The notes under the pieces: model-generated
What the model was told of the DNA's origin: nothing
Database searches by the model: none
What the model saw: only the letters and a program-made list of their open reading frames with translations
From: Nanobdellati archaeon
GTDB lineage: Archaea > Nanobdellota > Nanobdellia > UBA10117
Length of the DNA: 12,771 nucleotides
Reading direction: 5' to 3'
NCBI GenBank assembly: GCA_018304365.1
Contig: JAGVWH010000004.1
Span: 1-12,771, forward strand
Position numbers and translations under genes: made by a program
Shown: positions 11,596 through 12,771 of the stretch, in pieces
Position numbering within the stretch: position 1 is the first letter of the stretch
Layout: each line of letters starts with the position of its first letter

Positions 11596-12390
11596 ATGAT
11601 AGTTAACGAAGAATTTTTAAGTAAACTGAGAAGAGTATTCGATTTGAATCTTTATGAAGTCAAACTTTGGACTGCTCTTTTGTCACGCGGAGTGTCAACT
11701 GCCGGCGAACTATCAGATATGGCAGATGTGCCAAGATCAAGAACTTATGACGTTCTAGAAAGTCTAGAAAGAAAAGGTTTCATCATCGTAAAACCAGAAA
11801 AACCAATCGGATATATGGCGATTGCTCCGGATGAAGTTTTATCTCGTGTAAGCAAAAGAGTTGCCGATGAAGCGGAAGAGCGCTCTAAACAATTAAAGAC
11901 CTTGTCCACGTCCGACGTGCTTAATGAATTAATTCTACTTTACAAACAAGGAATTGAGCCAATGCAGCCGACAGATTTTTCAGGAACTTTAAAAGGACGC
12001 CATAATTTAAACGATCATCTATCTATGCTAGCAAAAAATGCCCAGAAATCTATAAATCTCGCCACAACAGAGGAAGGTATAATTAGAAAAATCAGAACGC
12101 TGAAACCGACATTTGAAAAGGCTAAAGAAAGGGGAGTGAAAATCAGAATAATGGCTCCAGTGAATGAAAAGACCCAGGAATCTCTTGACAAATTGAAAGA
12201 CATTGCAGAAATAAAAGACATAAAAAATGTAAACGCGCGATTTGCAATTATAGATGGCGAGCAGATTTTATTTATGCTAATGGATGACAAAACAGTTCAT
12301 CCGACTTACGATATTGGAATGTGGGTTAATACGCCTTATTTTGCTGGAGCAATGCAGAATATGTTTGATTTAGCGTGGAAGCAGAAATAA
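11596..12390 (+). CDS. TrmB-family transcriptional regulator
   Basis: TrmB proteins are archaeal winged-helix regulators, first known from sugar uptake control. The 264-residue protein has the TrmB winged helix at about 10-78: YEVKLWTALLSRGVSTAGELSDMADVPRSR (helix-turn-helix), TYDVLESLERKGFI, then the wing with EKPIGYMAI. A charged helical linker (about 85-120, DEAEERSKQLKTL) probably dimerises. The C-terminal domain (about 135-264) resembles the phospholipase-D-like effector domain: AQKSINLATTEE, KAKERGVKIRIMAP, ARFAIIDGEQILFML, then YDIGMWVNTPYFAGAM. I see no HKD catalytic motif, so it is a ligand sensor rather than an enzyme. No transporter or sugar gene is nearby, so the ligand cannot be inferred. 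GAGGT precedes the ATG. Confidence 0.9.
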   Translation: MIVNEEFLSKLRRVFDLNLYEVKLWTALLSRGVSTAGELSDMADVPRSRTYDVLESLERKGFIIVKPEKPIGYMAIAPDEVLSRVSKRVADEAEERSKQLKTLSTSDVLNELILLYKQGIEPMQPTDFSGTLKGRHNLNDHLSMLAKNAQKSINLATTEEGIIRKIRTLKPTFEKAKERGVKIRIMAPVNEKTQESLDKLKDIAEIKDIKNVNARFAIIDGEQILFMLMDDKTVHPTYDIGMWVNTPYFAGAMQNMFDLAWKQK

Positions 12391-12395
12391 TTCTC

Positions 12396-12417
12396 AATTA
12401 AAACATAGTATTTAATT
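12396..12417. terminator. AATTAAA/TTTAATT inverted repeat between convergent genes
   Basis: Perfect 7-base arms in the 38-bp gap between the TrmB gene and the toxin gene. All pairs are A-T, so as a hairpin it is weak. It might terminate in both directions. Confidence 0.3.
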
Positions 12418-12428
12418 CTAATTTAATT

Positions 12429-12692
12429 TTACTCATTACTTCTTCTCTTACTGCTTGGAGTAATCAAATTCCCAGATGACAAATCCGAATTAGCTATGAG
12501 TACTGAGTAATTGCTATCTTTTAGATTTGACGTTATACCGCAAATAATAATATCATCTGTTTTTGAATTATAATTATTTTTTGATATGATTAATGCGGGT
12601 CTTTGTTTTGCAGTACTTAAATCTGTAAAAGGAAATGGAACTAATATTATGTCCCCTTGCCTAAACTGTATCCCAAATTTCATCATATTCAT
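12429..12692 (-). CDS. MazF/PemK-type toxin, likely frameshifted at the C-terminus
   Basis: MazF/PemK toxins cut mRNA at short sites and are held by an antitoxin. RQGDIILVPFPFTDLSTAKQRPALIIS is the family start, and DDIIICGITSNL is the central strand with the catalytic-site region. The ATG at 12683 (MKFGIQFRQGD) or 12692 is the likely start; either overlaps the antitoxin end. The frame ends with PSSKRRSNE and TAG-free TAA at 12429-12431, without the usual V-R-x-D-K segment. A shift of one base at the AGCAGTAAGAG stretch gives VREEVMSKIKLELNTM, ending at 12398, which looks more like the family end. So it is either a frameshifted toxin or a short variant; activity is doubtful. Confidence 0.75.
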   Translation of the reverse strand: MNMMKFGIQFRQGDIILVPFPFTDLSTAKQRPALIISKNNYNSKTDDIIICGITSNLKDSNYSVLIANSDLSSGNLITPSSKRRSNE

Positions 12693-12771
12693 TATCCCAA
12701 AGTTTTCTTGCTGTATCTTCAGATAATTTTAAGAGGTGTTCAAAATTCTCTTTCTTTACTTTTTGTAATAT
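12661..12771 (-). CDS. antitoxin of the MazF/PemK pair, C-terminal end only
   Basis: The minus strand from the right edge is open for 36 codons to TAG at 12661-12663. It reads ILQKVKKENFEHLLKL, then SEDTARKLWDNEYDEIWDTV. The closing LWDNEYDEIWD is typical of small antitoxins that sit ahead of MazF-like toxins, which wrap an acidic-aromatic tail over the toxin. It overlaps the toxin start by 23 or 32 bp depending on the toxin ATG, in another frame, the normal layout for such operons. The N-terminal part, including any DNA-binding domain, is beyond the window, so the antitoxin family cannot be named. Confidence 0.75.
   Translation of the reverse strand: MLQKVKKENFEHLLKLSEDTARKLWDNEYDEIWDTV

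Noticed and set aside
1..12771. CRISPR array or insertion sequence
   Set aside because: No regularly spaced repeats, transposase frame or terminal inverted repeats with target duplications were found.

Overview
The window looks like a stretch of AT-rich archaeal chromosome, most likely from a small-genome DPANN lineage (the Woesearchaeota/Pacearchaeota side is my best guess, by inference only). The archaeal markers are GatD (archaeal Glu-tRNA(Gln) amidotransferase), an archaeal-type FtsZ, an ATP-dependent DNA ligase I, a TrmB-family regulator, and TATA boxes about 25 bp ahead of many start codons, which implies leaderless mRNAs. No rRNA, tRNA, CRISPR array or insertion sequence was seen.

Layout. 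Positions 1-2851 carry three minus-strand genes: thiI (tRNA 4-thiouridine synthase, cut by the left edge), a DUF2203 protein and gatD. Each appears to have its own TATA box. A 374-bp regulatory region (2852-3225) rich in dyads separates gatD from the divergent ftsZ (3226-4296). ftsZ is followed by a GC-rich hairpin with a T tail. Next comes a tiny membrane-protein operon (a 28-aa one-helix peptide, then a 68-aa two-helix protein). It converges, with interlocked stop codons, on a COG2403/cyclic-2,3-DPG-synthetase-like gene. A nitroreductase and DNA ligase are divergently transcribed from a 37-bp gap holding two TATA boxes.

The accessory signal is a family of four small exported or membrane-anchored proteins (6171, 9081, 9660 and 10142). 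Each has a hydrophobic N-terminus and eight cysteines at nearly fixed spacing around a CxDxDGG-type start. Three of them share a TTTATATAG promoter and a strong GGAGG ribosome site, whereas the enzymes around them look leaderless. This suggests abundant surface proteins, expressed separately from the housekeeping genes.

The right end holds two regulators transcribed away from each other across a 513-bp region: a winged-helix protein (10552-11082, minus) and a TrmB-family protein (11596-12390, plus). The region contains many dyads and GGAAC elements. One 16-bp element near the first regulator recurs at the predicted ftsZ transcription start. An AGAAAAG/CTTTTCT dyad ahead of the TrmB gene recurs ahead of the small membrane operon. 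These links suggest, but do not prove, that the regulators control distant genes in the window. The window ends with a MazF/PemK-type toxin, probably frameshifted near its C-terminus, and the end of its antitoxin.
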